Source: Granulicatella elegans
GTDB taxonomy: Bacteria > Bacillota > Bacilli > Lactobacillales > Aerococcaceae
DNA length: 64,000 bases
NCBI RefSeq assembly: GCF_020735385.1
Contig: NZ_CP085953.1
Coordinates: forward strand, 806,001 to 870,000
Direction: 5' to 3'
In this document: positions 17,983 to 26,533 of the stretch, piece after piece
How the letters are laid out: every line of letters starts with the position of its first letter
Numbering within the stretch: the first letter of the stretch is position 1
Program-made: the position numbers and the translations under genes
The notes under the pieces: model-generated
Databases searched by the model: none
Told to the model about the DNA's origin: nothing
Seen by the model: only the letters and a program-made list of their open reading frames with translations

Positions 17983-18834
17983 TTAGAAGTAGAAGATACT
18001 TTCGTTTGCTGGACGAGAGGGGATAATTGTTAAAGTCTTATTGTGTGATTCGATTTCAGCTAAAACACTATTTAATACATGGGAGTTGTTTTTAATAACA
18101 CTACCTTCAAAAGCAACAGTAATATTGTTTTCTTGATTACAAGATAATAAAGCTTTTGCAATATTTTTTCCGGCTTGTTTCGCAATAGATGTTAGAAATA
18201 GATTATTGTTGTAATCTAAGTATAATGTTGCTAATTTTGCTACTTCTGTTTTAGGACTGTTATATACTGTGTTTATAATTGATTGACGATTTGGGAAAAT
18301 TTGTTGAATAGTAGGTAGTAAATCAAGGAAGTCCATAGGACTTTCGTTATAATCTAAGAAGTTTATATATGTTTTTAGAATTTGTTTTCCAATCCAATAA
18401 CCACTTCCTTCATCACCAAGTATGTGCCCCCAACCACCTTTTTGAATAAATTGATTATTTTTTCTGCATAAAAGTGATGATCCTGTTCCTGCTATAAAAA
18501 GATTACCATCTTTATTTTTAAAAGTAGCAATATGACTCATTTTTAAATCTGATTCAATTGAAAATTTACAATGAAGTTTTTCCGCGAATGCTGATGTTAA
18601 CTCTGGAATGAGGGTACTAGCTCCCGCCATCCCAATACTAATATAGCTAATATTGGAATAATTTACTTTATTTTTTAAAAGTAAAATTTCGATTACTTGA
18701 ATGACATTGTTAACGGCTGTATCGAAATTAACAATAGGATTTCCCATTTCTCCTTTGATTCTATCGACAGCGTGGTTTTCTTGATATAAAATTCCAATTG
18801 TTTTTGTTCCTCCTGCATCAATTCCTATTTTCAT
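17983..18834 (-). CDS. BadF/BadG-family N-acetylglucosamine/N-acetylmuramic acid kinase
   Basis: A 283-residue ASKHA-fold kinase with the phosphate-1 motif DAGGTKT (6-12) and the second loop AGTGSSLL (about 115). It resembles the GlcNAc kinases and the MurK dual GlcNAc/MurNAc kinase of clostridia. GlcNAc set free by MupG or GH1 cleavage would need such a kinase before entry into glycolysis or wall synthesis, so it completes the locus although it is on the opposite strand. A perfect AAAAGGAGGT ribosome binding site precedes ATG. GlcNAc versus MurNAc preference cannot be read from sequence. Confidence 0.82.
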   Translation of the reverse strand: MKIGIDAGGTKTIGILYQENHAVDRIKGEMGNPIVNFDTAVNNVIQVIEILLLKNKVNYSNISYISIGMAGASTLIPELTSAFAEKLHCKFSIESDLKMSHIATFKNKDGNLFIAGTGSSLLCRKNNQFIQKGGWGHILGDEGSGYWIGKQILKTYINFLDYNESPMDFLDLLPTIQQIFPNRQSIINTVYNSPKTEVAKLATLYLDYNNNLFLTSIAKQAGKNIAKALLSCNQENNITVAFEGSVIKNNSHVLNSVLAEIESHNKTLTIIPSRPANESIFYF

Positions 18835-18890
18835 GAAAAGACCTCCTTTTGATTAATATCGTAAAGTAAAAACACAAGAAATTCAATGCT

Positions 18891-18932
18891 AAGAATTTTT
18901 TCTTTCATTTCTTAACTAAAAATATGAAGATT
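18891..18932. repeat. Decayed duplicate of the segment at 20672-20709
   Basis: AAGAATTTTTTC...TTAACT.AAAATATGAAGATT occurs here and, with small differences and a 4-base gap, at 20672-20709. On the minus strand the other copy reads as an open frame, while this one has stops. It joins directly, through the shared TGAAGATT, to the stray OYE-gene fragment. Confidence 0.6.
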
Positions 18933-18991
18933 ATCGTTGTGCAACTAAAATAGCGATTGAAGCAGGATTTGATGGGGTGGAAATTTCTTCT
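18925..18991. repeat. 67-bp stray copy of the OYE gene (65/67 identical to 22764-22830)
   Basis: Bases 18925-18991 match 22764-22830, inside the old-yellow-enzyme gene, with two mismatches and in the same orientation. Here the copy is out of context and is read in the minus direction as the tail of the truncated transposase frame. It marks an illegitimate recombination event. Confidence 0.85.
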
Positions 18992-19197
18992 TCCGTTGCA
19001 TGTTGGAAAATATTTTTCGTAAGGAGTAAACGCCACATACATACAACTGGATAATCATTTCTATCATTTTCTCGTTCTTCATCTAATTTTTTTAATAACT
19101 TTTCTGTTGGTAATACTGATAGTATTTGTGGTGATTTTTCTAGTTCCCCTAAATTTTCTTCTTCACTAAATAGGTTTATTTGTGTTACAATGCTCAT
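18931..19197 (-). pseudogene. Truncated transposase fused to foreign tail
   Basis: An 88-codon frame. Residues 1 to about 70 (MSIVTQINLFSEEENLGELE..., then NDYPVVCMWRLLLTKNIFQH) resemble the N-terminus of IS1182/IS4-like transposases with the DUF772-type domain. The remaining 16 or so residues are read from the stray OYE-gene copy in antisense and are not transposase. Real transposases of this kind have over 400 residues, so the DDE core is missing and the gene is dead. An AAGAAGGA ribosome binding site is still present. The family call is from resemblance only. Confidence 0.65.
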
Positions 19198-19403
19198 GTG
19201 AAAATTCCTTCTTTGATATTTTTAAACCAACTATATTATACAGGAATTTCCACTATTTTTTTAGTCGTAAAATTACAAAATAAACAAAATTGATACCATA
19301 AAATCTTTATTTTACGGGATTTCATGGTGCCGATTTTTATTTTAGTACTACTTCTATAGTATTGATTTCATTGGCTTTATTTAACTACGAAAATAATTCC
19401 TAC
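19198..19403. other. Transposase leader and possible IS end
   Basis: AT-rich non-coding sequence. ACCATAAAATC (from about 19297) and GATTTCATGGT (to about 19330) form an imperfect inverted repeat that may be a terminator or part of an old IS end. No gene is seen. Confidence 0.3.
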
Positions 19404-19595
19404 TCAATCACCACTATTCCCCTTAGCTTGTATTACTTTGAATAACTTATCTTGAAATGTTTCCTTGCTCTTTTTGTCAAAATATATCTCTGTTACAAAG
19501 GTCTTTCCATTTATCTTTTTTGTAAGAATACCATCAGGTTTTTGAGGTTCTTCTGTCTGTATTTCTTTAATATCTGTTTTCTCATTTTCTGCCAT
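19404..19595 (-). CDS. TnpW-like small protein of a conjugative/mobilizable element
   Basis: A 63-residue protein resembling TnpW, a small protein encoded in Tn4451/Tn916-type clostridial integrative elements; its function is unknown. The diagnostic part is ILTKKINGKTFVTEIYFDKKSKETFQDKL followed by a short helix, matching the TnpW pattern of an RRIGSTTY-like strand and FSxTSKETMxDKI. A perfect AAGGAGGAAC ribosome binding site suggests it can still be expressed. No integrase, relaxase or other element genes are nearby, so it is probably a remnant. Confidence 0.6.
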   Translation of the reverse strand: MAENEKTDIKEIQTEEPQKPDGILTKKINGKTFVTEIYFDKKSKETFQDKLFKVIQAKGNSGD

Positions 19596-19732
19596 TTAGT
19601 TCCTCCTTTCAACTTGCACAAAAAAGATTTCCTGTAATTAGAAACCCTCTTTTGTTTGGTTGATATTTAGTTTTAAGTTGTTATTGTAGTTTATTCTTTG
19701 ATCTATACTTTCTTGCTAATTTTGAAACTAAA

Positions 19733-19770
19733 AAAAGAACAGTAAATCTTTTGTGGTTTACTGCTCTTTC
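19733..19770 (-). terminator. Terminator downstream of the orphan minus-strand pair
   Basis: AGAACAGTAAA (19736-19746) pairs with TTTACTGCTCT (19757-19767). Read on the minus strand it is followed by T residues, ending the two genes that finish at 19792. Confidence 0.75.
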
Positions 19771-19791
19771 CATTTGTTTTTTATTGTTTTT

Positions 19792-20013
19792 TTATTTGAA
19801 GCTATTTTCTATTAGCATCTGCACTTGTCCTAATGGGATATTAAATAGGATACCGTAAATGGACATTCCTAGCAACAATATTGCAACAACTATGCCTATT
19901 CCATAAAGACATCCGTTACTAACTTTAGATTTTTTTACTTTTATATTGATATAGCTATATATGAGAAACACCGTAAACATAAAAGTCAAAATATAATTTG
20001 GCAACATACTCAT
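19792..20013 (-). CDS. Small membrane protein, unknown
   Basis: A 73-residue protein with two hydrophobic helices (about 6-22 and 36-58) separated by a lysine-rich loop (NIKVKKSKVSN). I do not recognise the family. It starts 13 bases after the stop of the upstream 171-residue gene and is followed by a terminator, so the two form a short operon. A moderate AAAAGGTAA ribosome binding site precedes ATG; a second ATG two codons in is an alternative. Confidence 0.55.
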   Translation of the reverse strand: MSMLPNYILTFMFTVFLIYSYINIKVKKSKVSNGCLYGIGIVVAILLLGMSIYGILFNIPLGQVQMLIENSFK

Positions 20014-20026
20014 TATACTTTACCTT

Positions 20027-20542
20027 TTAGTTGCAAAATTTATTCCAAAACTCAACCCAGTCACTGTGTTCTTCTCTTTGGTCAATGTAAGTGAATGTTT
20101 CTTCGTCATACCAATCGTGATTTACTATATCGTCAATAGTCTTAGGAACAAAAAAGTTGAAAAATTCTTTCTTGAATGAGTTTCCGTATTGTAGATAATA
20201 GGAACCTACCATCTTGGTGAAATTAGTTTTCTTTACATCTTGTGGTCTATAAAGAAGTGCTTCACCAACCTGAGTTAAATCAGGGCTTACCTCAAGAAAA
20301 ACTAAACTTAAATCGCTTTTTTTATAGCCAAGTATAAAACTTCTGTACTTATAGGAAACAGTACGAAGTACTGCGAAATTAGCTCCACCTATATCTTCTG
20401 AATAAGCATAGATTATTTTATATTCTGAGCCATTATCTACTTTCCTATCAAAGATTTCTCTCATCAATGACTTGTTTCTATCACTTTTTGCTTTATCTAG
20501 TTCAACTTCTTTTTTCCCTCCAAACAGTCCGAATAGTCCCAT
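20027..20542 (-). CDS. Uncharacterised 171-residue cytosolic protein
   Basis: No family recognised. The protein starts MGLFGLFGGKKEVE, a short glycine-rich hydrophobic motif seen on several cytosolic proteins that touch membranes, and continues as a mixed alpha/beta domain rich in aromatic residues (YKIIYAYSEDIGG, HDWYDEETFTYIDQREEHSDW). No signal peptide or catalytic motif is obvious. A strong CGGAGGAAC ribosome binding site supports a real gene. It lies with the small membrane protein in an island with mobile-element remnants, so it may be acquired. Confidence 0.6.
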   Translation of the reverse strand: MGLFGLFGGKKEVELDKAKSDRNKSLMREIFDRKVDNGSEYKIIYAYSEDIGGANFAVLRTVSYKYRSFILGYKKSDLSLVFLEVSPDLTQVGEALLYRPQDVKKTNFTKMVGSYYLQYGNSFKKEFFNFFVPKTIDDIVNHDWYDEETFTYIDQREEHSDWVEFWNKFCN

Positions 20543-20632
20543 TTTTTGTTCCTCCGTTCATTTTGTTTTTGAATATAATTATATTTTATTTTATTGTACT
20601 ACTTTTTAGTTATTTTTTCTATCTGGCATCAA

Positions 20633-20730
20633 TTATTTTTTCGTTTGTTGCACTTGACTTGACAATTCACGAAGAATTTTTTCATTTTTTAACTGAAAAT
20701 ATGAAGATTCTTCCCATGCATTCTCATTGC
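20633..20730 (-). pseudogene. Possible C-terminal gene remnant
   Basis: On the minus strand, from about 20724 to the stop at 20635-20633, the frame reads ENAWEESSYFQLKNEKILRE and continues for 10 more residues to the stop, a composition like a genuine soluble helix. There is no proper start codon. A damaged copy of the same stretch at 18891-18932 has in-frame stops. I infer a decayed gene end; no family is known. Confidence 0.3.
20672..20709. repeat. Intact partner of the duplicate at 18891-18932
   Basis: Second copy of the AAGAATTTTTTC...AACTGAAAATATGAAGATT segment, lying upstream of the amidase gene. The two copies flank the whole island of mobile-element remnants in direct orientation. 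Confidence 0.6.
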
Positions 20731-20789
20731 CAATAAAGAATGTACATGTATATAATAACAATGCGAAATAGTGTGAAAGAGGTGTGGAG

Positions 20790-22238
20790 ATGTTTCAAGA
20801 TGCGACTAGTATGGCGCAAGCGGTTCGGGATAAGAAAGTGAGTCCGTTGGAATTAGTGTTAGAAACGATTGAAAAGGCGGAGCGATTGAATCCAAGATTA
20901 AATGCGATTGTTTCGACACGCTATGAAGAAGCAATAGAAGAAGCGAAGAAGTTTCAAGTGAATAATCAACCTTTTGCCGGAGTTCCCTTATTTTTAAAAG
21001 ACTTAGGGCAAGAGAAAAAAGGGACACCGTGTACCTATGGTTCTCGTTTGTTGAAAGATTATATTTGTCATGAGACAAGTCATTTCGTGAAACGTCTAGA
21101 AGAACTTGGGTTTATTATATTAGGAAGAACAAATACGCCTGAGTTTGGGTATAAAATGGTGAGTGATGCTCAGTTACATGGTTCTGTTCGTCATTTTTTA
21201 GATGAAACCGTAAATGCTGGTGGTTCCAGTGGGGGTGCTGCTGCGATTGTTGCTGCAGGAATTTCGCCAATGGCAGCTGCAAGTGATGGGGGAGGTTCAA
21301 TTCGTGTACCTGCTAGCCATAATGGATTGATTGGGTTGAAGCCGACTCGTGGTCGTGTTCCGGTGGGGCCTGGTTCTTATCGTGGGTGGAATGGAGCGAC
21401 GGTTCAATTTGCTTTAACAAAAACGGTGAGAGATACTCGAAAGTTGTTATGGCATTTACAAACGTGTCAATTAGAAAGTCCGTTTCCATTGCCTTTGTTG
21501 CAAGAAGAACATTTATTTTCTCCTAAATTCAATCGTCCGTTGAAAGTAGGGATGTTATTAAAGCATCCAATTGGTGGGAAAGTTTCCGGTGAAGTGGAAC
21601 AAGTTATTCGTCAAATGGCGAAGAAATTTGAATTAGATGGCCATGAAGTGAGTGAAATCACAGAAGACCCGATTAATGGAGTTGAACTTCAAAAAGGCTT
21701 TTATCTCATTAGTGAGGCAGAGACTGTTGTGATGTTTCAAGGGATGGAGAAACAATTGCAACGTCCGATGACTCGATCCGATATGGAATTGATGACATGG
21801 GTCATGTATCAAAGTGGGCTAATGGTGACAGGTGCTGATTATGCACGAGTTGCGGGTGATTGGGATCGTTATGCGGAAGCGATGATGCAACTTCATGATA
21901 CGTATGATGTGTTATTATTGCCTACGGTTGCTCATACTGCACCGAAACAAGATGCATATTCTCTAGATGCTAACTTAATCGGGAAGATGGAGCATATTCA
22001 TGAATTATCACATGAAGAACGTCAAGAAGTTGTATGGAAGATGTTTGAGTCGAGTGTGGAAGATACTCCATTTACTCAACGAATGAATATTACAGGTCAA
22101 CCAGCGATTAGTCTTCCTGTGGGTTGTTCAAGTGAAGGGATGCCAATTGGAGTGCAATTAGTGGCTGCAAAAGGTAGAGAAGATCTATTGCTAGCAATTG
22201 CTGAACAGTGGGAACAAGATGAGTTGTGGAAGTTTTGA
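20790..22238 (+). CDS. Amidase (amidase-signature family)
   Basis: A 482-residue amidase-signature hydrolase with the Ser-cisSer-Lys triad: Lys70 in LFLKDLG, the GGSSGG glycine-serine loop near 145, and the nucleophilic serine region in [10 protein letters not shown] near 170. It resembles GatA, but no gatB or gatC is adjacent and it is closer to stand-alone amidases, so the physiological substrate is unknown. The start at 20790 follows AAAGAGGTG; GTG at 20784 is an in-frame alternative. It stands before the sirtuin-M operon, separated by a promoter. Confidence 0.88.
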   Translation: MFQDATSMAQAVRDKKVSPLELVLETIEKAERLNPRLNAIVSTRYEEAIEEAKKFQVNNQPFAGVPLFLKDLGQEKKGTPCTYGSRLLKDYICHETSHFVKRLEELGFIILGRTNTPEFGYKMVSDAQLHGSVRHFLDETVNAGGSSGGAAAIVAAGISPMAAASDGGGSIRVPASHNGLIGLKPTRGRVPVGPGSYRGWNGATVQFALTKTVRDTRKLLWHLQTCQLESPFPLPLLQEEHLFSPKFNRPLKVGMLLKHPIGGKVSGEVEQVIRQMAKKFELDGHEVSEITEDPINGVELQKGFYLISEAETVVMFQGMEKQLQRPMTRSDMELMTWVMYQSGLMVTGADYARVAGDWDRYAEAMMQLHDTYDVLLLPTVAHTAPKQDAYSLDANLIGKMEHIHELSHEERQEVVWKMFESSVEDTPFTQRMNITGQPAISLPVGCSSEGMPIGVQLVAAKGREDLLLAIAEQWEQDELWKF

Positions 22239-22275
22239 TAAAGTTAAAAAAATTTCCAGCATAAAGTCAGAAAAG

Positions 22276-22284
22276 TGTTACAAT
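22276..22284 (+). promoter_or_regulatory. Extended -10 promoter of the sirtuin-M operon
   Basis: TGTTACAAT (22276-22284) is an extended -10 element, 34 bases before the OYE gene. The same TACAATAGAAA pattern appears before pepS and gltX, a recurring promoter form in this genome. Confidence 0.5.
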
Positions 22285-22317
22285 AGAAATATGTGTGGTT
22301 AAGGAAGGTGTTTAAAT

Positions 22318-23526
22318 TTGAAAACAATAGAAGCATTGTTTGAACCTTTTACATTGAAGGGGGATATTGTATTAGACAATCGTTTTGTGTTATCGCCAAT
22401 GGTGACGAATTCTTCAATGGAAGAAGGGTATATTACGCAAGATGATTTATTATATGCAAAGAGACGTGCAGGTTCTGCTGCTTTACAAATTACAGGGGCA
22501 GCGTATGTCAATAAGCAAGGGCAACTATTTGAATTTGGATTTAGTGCAATGGATGAGGCGGCTATTTCAGGATTGAAGAAATTAGCGCAGGAAATGAAAT
22601 CTCAAGGAGCAACGGCTATTTTACAATTAACTCATGCAGGACGTTTTGCCAGTCATGCATTGAATCGAGATAAAACGGTTGTAGGTCCCAGTGCAATGAA
22701 ATTACAATCGCCATTTCCTCATGAAGTACATGAGATGACGATTGAAGAAATTCAACAAGTAATTGAAGATTATCGTCGTGCAACTAAAATAGCGATTGAA
22801 GCAGGTTTTGATGGGGTGGAAATTTCTTCTGCTCAACGATTGTTAATTCAAACATTCTTCTCTACTTTTTCGAATGAGAGAATAGATGAATATGGATCAC
22901 AATCTTTAGAAAATCGCTCTCGTATTGGAATTGAAGTGTTGAAAGTCGTTCAAGAAACCATTCAACAATATGCGGGAGAACAATTTATATTAGGATTTAG
23001 AGCGACTCCAGAAGAAACTAGAGGGGATCAGATTGGCTATAGTATTGATGAGTTTCTAGAATTTTTCCATCAAGCTTTAAACATTGCTTCCATTGATTAT
23101 TTAGCGGTTGCGAGTTGGGGTCATGATGTATTTCGAAATAAAATTCGCGCAAAAGGTCCTCATCAAGGTGAATTAGTGAATGCTGTGATTTATAAAGCGT
23201 TAAAAGGAAAAGTTGCGGTGATTGCTTCAGGCGGGATTAATAGTCAAGAGAAATCGTTAGAAGCCTTAGAACATGCCGACCTTGTTGGCTTATCGACTCC
23301 GTTTATTACGGACCCAGAATTTGCCGAAAAAATTAAAGAAGGTAAACCAGAAGAAATTCAATTGTCGATTAAACCGGAGAATTTAGAAGAATTAGCCATT
23401 CCACAAGCGGCATTTAAAGATATTGTGCCATTAATGGATTTTGGAGAATCGCTTCATAAAGATGCTAGAGATTTCTTTAGAAGTTTAGAAGTGAACTATA
23501 AGGAGAGAGCTGTCGATGAAAATTAG
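22318..23526 (+). CDS. NADH:flavin oxidoreductase, old yellow enzyme family
   Basis: A 402-residue FMN-dependent ene-reductase-type TIM barrel. It shows LTHAGR (substrate and FMN contacts), DGVEISSAQRLLIQTFFS and SNERIDEYGSQSLENRSR in place of the usual HGAHGYL...YGG segment, and a C-terminal ASGGI phosphate loop. The change of the catalytic HxxH/HxxN pair to SSAQ suggests altered chemistry. Initiation is at TTG, after AAGGAAGGTG. It is the first gene of the extended sirtuin-M operon and overlaps the next gene by 11 bases. Confidence 0.9.
   Translation: MKTIEALFEPFTLKGDIVLDNRFVLSPMVTNSSMEEGYITQDDLLYAKRRAGSAALQITGAAYVNKQGQLFEFGFSAMDEAAISGLKKLAQEMKSQGATAILQLTHAGRFASHALNRDKTVVGPSAMKLQSPFPHEVHEMTIEEIQQVIEDYRRATKIAIEAGFDGVEISSAQRLLIQTFFSTFSNERIDEYGSQSLENRSRIGIEVLKVVQETIQQYAGEQFILGFRATPEETRGDQIGYSIDEFLEFFHQALNIASIDYLAVASWGHDVFRNKIRAKGPHQGELVNAVIYKALKGKVAVIASGGINSQEKSLEALEHADLVGLSTPFITDPEFAEKIKEGKPEEIQLSIKPENLEELAIPQAAFKDIVPLMDFGESLHKDARDFFRSLEVNYKERAVDEN
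22764..22830. repeat. Parent copy of the 67-bp duplicated fragment
   Basis: This part of the OYE gene, coding around DGVEISS, is the source of the copy at 18925-18991. Confidence 0.85.
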
Positions 23527-24484
23527 TATACTGGATTATGGTGTAGTTGATATTGGAAAGACAAATGAAGAAGCCATTCAAGAAACAATTCAATTAGCTC
23601 AAATTGCAGAAGAATTAGGCTATGAACGTTTTTGGGTGGCAGAACATCATGAAGTAAATGCTTTATCGATTAGTGCGCCTGAAGTAGTGATTCCAGCGAT
23701 TGCTTCTCAAACAAAGAGCATTCATGTTGGTTCAGGTGGTATTATGGGCTTGCATTACGCTCCTTATAAGGTAGCAGAAGTGATGCGCTCGTTAGAAGCA
23801 CTATTTCCAGGCAGAATCGATATCGGATTAGGAAATTCAATTGGAACGAAATCTGTTTCAACGGCTTTGAAAAGTCATTATACGAAACCTCAGTTTGGTG
23901 AATGGATAGCTGATTTACAAGAAATGATTCAGTCTAATGAAGCTGTTCCTTATACAAAGAAAGTTCCAGAACAATTTTTATTAGGAATGGGCGGAGAATC
24001 TGTTCATATTGCTGCGAAAAATGGCTTAGGATTCGTTTATGGAATTTTCCCGTATATTCCACAAGAACCTCTTGTACTTGCAAAAGAATTATCAACTGAT
24101 TATCGTAAAGAGTTTCAATCGGTCAATGGGACTGAATCACGCTTTATTTTAGCGGTTTTTGTAGTTATTGCAGATACTGAGGAAAAAGCGGAAGAGATGG
24201 CTAAAGCATTAGATTTATGGATGTTAGGAAAACAAGATTTTAGTGAATTTGAAACATTCCCAACTAAAAAAGATGTTGAAACAAGAAAAGTAACTCCAGC
24301 AGAAAGAAAAACAATCGAAGACAATCGTCAACGGTTAATGGTTGGAGATTCACGGGCAGTAAAAGAACAACTGGATGAATTATGCCAAGTTTGTAATCCG
24401 GATGAATTATTAATGATTCCACTAGTTGGAGGATTTGAAAATCGTAAACGTGCGTTAGAATTACTAGCGCAGTTGTATCAGTAG
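23516..24484 (+). CDS. Luciferase-like (bacterial LLM family) flavin oxidoreductase
   Basis: A 322-residue member of the bacterial-luciferase-like monooxygenase superfamily, using reduced FMN. The N-terminus ([10 protein letters not shown]) and [10 protein letters not shown] match the MsnO8/YdaM-type group. It overlaps the OYE gene by 11 bases, so the two are translationally coupled. The OYE-LLM pair is known as an accessory part of extended sirtuin-M operons in streptococci and lactobacilli. It may act in oxidative-stress chemistry, but no substrate is known. Confidence 0.88.
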   Translation: MKISILDYGVVDIGKTNEEAIQETIQLAQIAEELGYERFWVAEHHEVNALSISAPEVVIPAIASQTKSIHVGSGGIMGLHYAPYKVAEVMRSLEALFPGRIDIGLGNSIGTKSVSTALKSHYTKPQFGEWIADLQEMIQSNEAVPYTKKVPEQFLLGMGGESVHIAAKNGLGFVYGIFPYIPQEPLVLAKELSTDYRKEFQSVNGTESRFILAVFVVIADTEEKAEEMAKALDLWMLGKQDFSEFETFPTKKDVETRKVTPAERKTIEDNRQRLMVGDSRAVKEQLDELCQVCNPDELLMIPLVGGFENRKRALELLAQLYQ

Positions 24485-24498
24485 AAAGGAAGAAAACA

Positions 24499-24831
24499 AT
24501 GAGAAAATTTGCAAATTTTTTATGGATTGATAAAGAAGGAGACCGTTATACGATTCGTATGACACCAGAATTACAAGATGATGTGGGTACAATTGGTTTT
24601 GTTCAATTTAGCCAAGATGACGTGTTAGAAGCCGAAGAAGAAATTGTTAGTATTGAAGCTTCTAAAACAGTGATGTCTATTGTGACTCCAATTGGAGGAA
24701 AAGTAGTGGCATATAACAAAGCGGCAGTAGATGAGCCAACATTATTAAATTCTGAAAAACCAGAAGAACATTGGTTAGTTGTATTAACAGATGTTGATGA
24801 AGCGCAATTTATGGCATTAGAAGATGAATAA
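24499..24831 (+). CDS. GcvH-like lipoyl carrier protein (GcvH-L)
   Basis: A 110-residue lipoyl-domain protein related to glycine cleavage H protein. The lipoyl-lysine is Lys56 in [10 protein letters not shown], followed by [11 protein letters not shown]. It is shorter than true GcvH (about 130), and no gcvT or gcvP is present, which marks the GcvH-L carrier of sirtuin-M operons. In that system LplA2 lipoylates it and SirTM then ADP-ribosylates the lipoylated form. An AAAGGAAGAA ribosome binding site precedes ATG, and the macrodomain gene overlaps its end by 8 bases. Confidence 0.92.
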   Translation: MRKFANFLWIDKEGDRYTIRMTPELQDDVGTIGFVQFSQDDVLEAEEEIVSIEASKTVMSIVTPIGGKVVAYNKAAVDEPTLLNSEKPEEHWLVVLTDVDEAQFMALEDE

Positions 24832-25612
24832 AGACACACAAGTTACTCGATTACAGCAAATGATTGCATTTTTGATGGAAGAAAGAGGCGAAGCCATTTC
24901 AGATTTCTCTGGAAAATCAGAAAAAGAATTAGAAGAAATTTGGCGAGGATTGGTTAATATTAGACCTGCTAGTCCATCAGACATTCGTTATTTAGAATTA
25001 GAAGCGGCGTATTTAAGGCAATACCATACGGGCGCAATTGTTGGGTTGGAAAGTTGCCAAGATACAAATGCAGAGAGAGTAAAATTATATCATGGAGACT
25101 TATGTCATTTAGAAGTGGATGCAATTGTAAATGCGGCGAATAGTGATTTGTTAGGATGTTTTATTCCAAATCATCGTTGCATTGATAATGCTATTCATAC
25201 TTTTGCAGGAGTCCAGTTAAGAGAATGTTGTCATCAAATTCAACTCGCTCAAAATAAAAAAGAGCCGATGGGATCTGTGAAAGTGACACCAAGTTATCAT
25301 TTACCATGTGATTATGTTTTTCATACAGTGGGTCCTTTTATTCCGCCTGGAAAACCCGTTACGGGTATTCGGAAACAATTATTAGAGAAATGTTATATGA
25401 GTTGTTTGAAAAAAGCAGAAGAAATGAAGTTAGAAAGTATTGCTTTTTGTGGGATTTCAACAGGTCAATTTGGTTTTCCAGTAGAAGATGCTGCACAAAT
25501 TGCAGTTTCGGTTGTAAAAGGTTGGGTAAAAGAACACGTCTTTCCAAAAACGGTTATTTTATCGACGTATACCAATGAAGAACAAATGGCCTATAAAAAA
25601 TTATTACAATGA
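24824..25612 (+). CDS. Macrodomain ADP-ribosyl hydrolase of the SirTM operon
   Basis: A 262-residue protein with an N-terminal helical extension (about 1-75) and a C-terminal macrodomain that removes ADP-ribose. The motif [10 protein letters not shown] (about 100) is standard, but the usual glycine-rich GGGVD loop is replaced by [14 protein letters not shown], a Cys/His-rich form. That fits the zinc-dependent macrodomains reported with Sir[11 protein letters not shown] near 210 forms the phosphate loop. It should reverse the SirTM modification on GcvH-L. It is coupled by overlap to gcvH-L. Confidence 0.92.
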   Translation: MNKDTQVTRLQQMIAFLMEERGEAISDFSGKSEKELEEIWRGLVNIRPASPSDIRYLELEAAYLRQYHTGAIVGLESCQDTNAERVKLYHGDLCHLEVDAIVNAANSDLLGCFIPNHRCIDNAIHTFAGVQLRECCHQIQLAQNKKEPMGSVKVTPSYHLPCDYVFHTVGPFIPPGKPVTGIRKQLLEKCYMSCLKKAEEMKLESIAFCGISTGQFGFPVEDAAQIAVSVVKGWVKEHVFPKTVILSTYTNEEQMAYKKLLQ

Positions 25613-25633
25613 TGAGAGAAGGGAGGAAAAGCA

Positions 25634-26533
25634 GTGGAGTGGATTACACCGATACAAAAGATGGAGAGTCAGGCGCAACAATTAAAAAGCTTATTTGAAG
25701 AAGCGGATGCTATTGTTGTGGGGATTGGAGCGGGAATGTCTGCTGCAGATGGGTTCACTTATATTGGGGAACGTTTTGAGTCAGCTTTTCCAGATTTTAT
25801 AGAAAAGTATCAATTATTAGATATGTTACAAGCAAGTTTATTTCAATTTGCAAGTTGGGAAGAGTACTGGTCTTTCCAAAGTCGTTTTATTGCATTAAAT
25901 TACTTAGATCAACCAGTGGGAGCGGCTTATGTAGATTTGAAAGAAATGCTTGAAACAAAACCTTATCATATTATTACAACGAATGCTGATAATGCCTTTG
26001 AAGTAGCAGGATTTGATATGGAAAAAGTATTTCACATTCAAGGGGAATACGGATTGTTACAATGCAGTCAACATTGTCACCCAAAAACTTATCGAAAAGA
26101 TGAGTTGATTCGTGAAATGATTGCTCAGCAAAAAGATATGAAAGTTCCCTATGAATTGATTCCATTTTGTCCAGAATGTGGAGCGCCATTAGAGATTAAT
26201 AAGCGTAATGCAGAAAAAGGAATGGTGGAGTCTGCAGATTTCTTTGAACAAAAAGCACGTTATGATGCCTTTTTGAAACAATATGAAACTGGGAAAGTCG
26301 TCTATTTAGAAATCGGAATTGGATTTACAACACCACAATTTATTAAAACGCCATTCCAAAAGAAAGTTACAGAAAATCCAAATGCAGTTTATGTGAGCAT
26401 GAATCATAAACATTATCGAGTGCCTTTAGCCATTCGAAATCGCACCCTACTATTATCAGATAATATTGCAACATTAATACACGAAACACATCAATTATTA
26501 AAAGAAGAAGGAAAGCTTTATGTATTTGATTGA
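25634..26533 (+). CDS. Class M sirtuin, protein ADP-ribosyltransferase (SirTM)
   Basis: A 299-residue sirtuin. The NAD-binding [10 protein letters not shown] (about 33-42) and TNADNAFE are present, and the zinc ribbon is CSQHCH...CPECG. The catalytic His of deacylase sirtuins appears replaced by Gln in FHIQGEYG, as in class M enzymes that transfer ADP-ribose rather than deacylate. By the S. aureus and S. pyogenes model, it modifies GcvH-L after lipoylation, in reply to oxidative stress. The start is GTG, 5 bases after GGGAGGAAA; it overlaps lplA2 by 14 bases. Confidence 0.93.
   Translation: MEWITPIQKMESQAQQLKSLFEEADAIVVGIGAGMSAADGFTYIGERFESAFPDFIEKYQLLDMLQASLFQFASWEEYWSFQSRFIALNYLDQPVGAAYVDLKEMLETKPYHIITTNADNAFEVAGFDMEKVFHIQGEYGLLQCSQHCHPKTYRKDELIREMIAQQKDMKVPYELIPFCPECGAPLEINKRNAEKGMVESADFFEQKARYDAFLKQYETGKVVYLEIGIGFTTPQFIKTPFQKKVTENPNAVYVSMNHKHYRVPLAIRNRTLLLSDNIATLIHETHQLLKEEGKLYVFD

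Noticed and set aside
20467-20736. 89-codon plus-strand frame
   Set aside because: It is rich in Phe and Leu, antisense to the 171-residue gene and its leader, and has no ribosome binding site.
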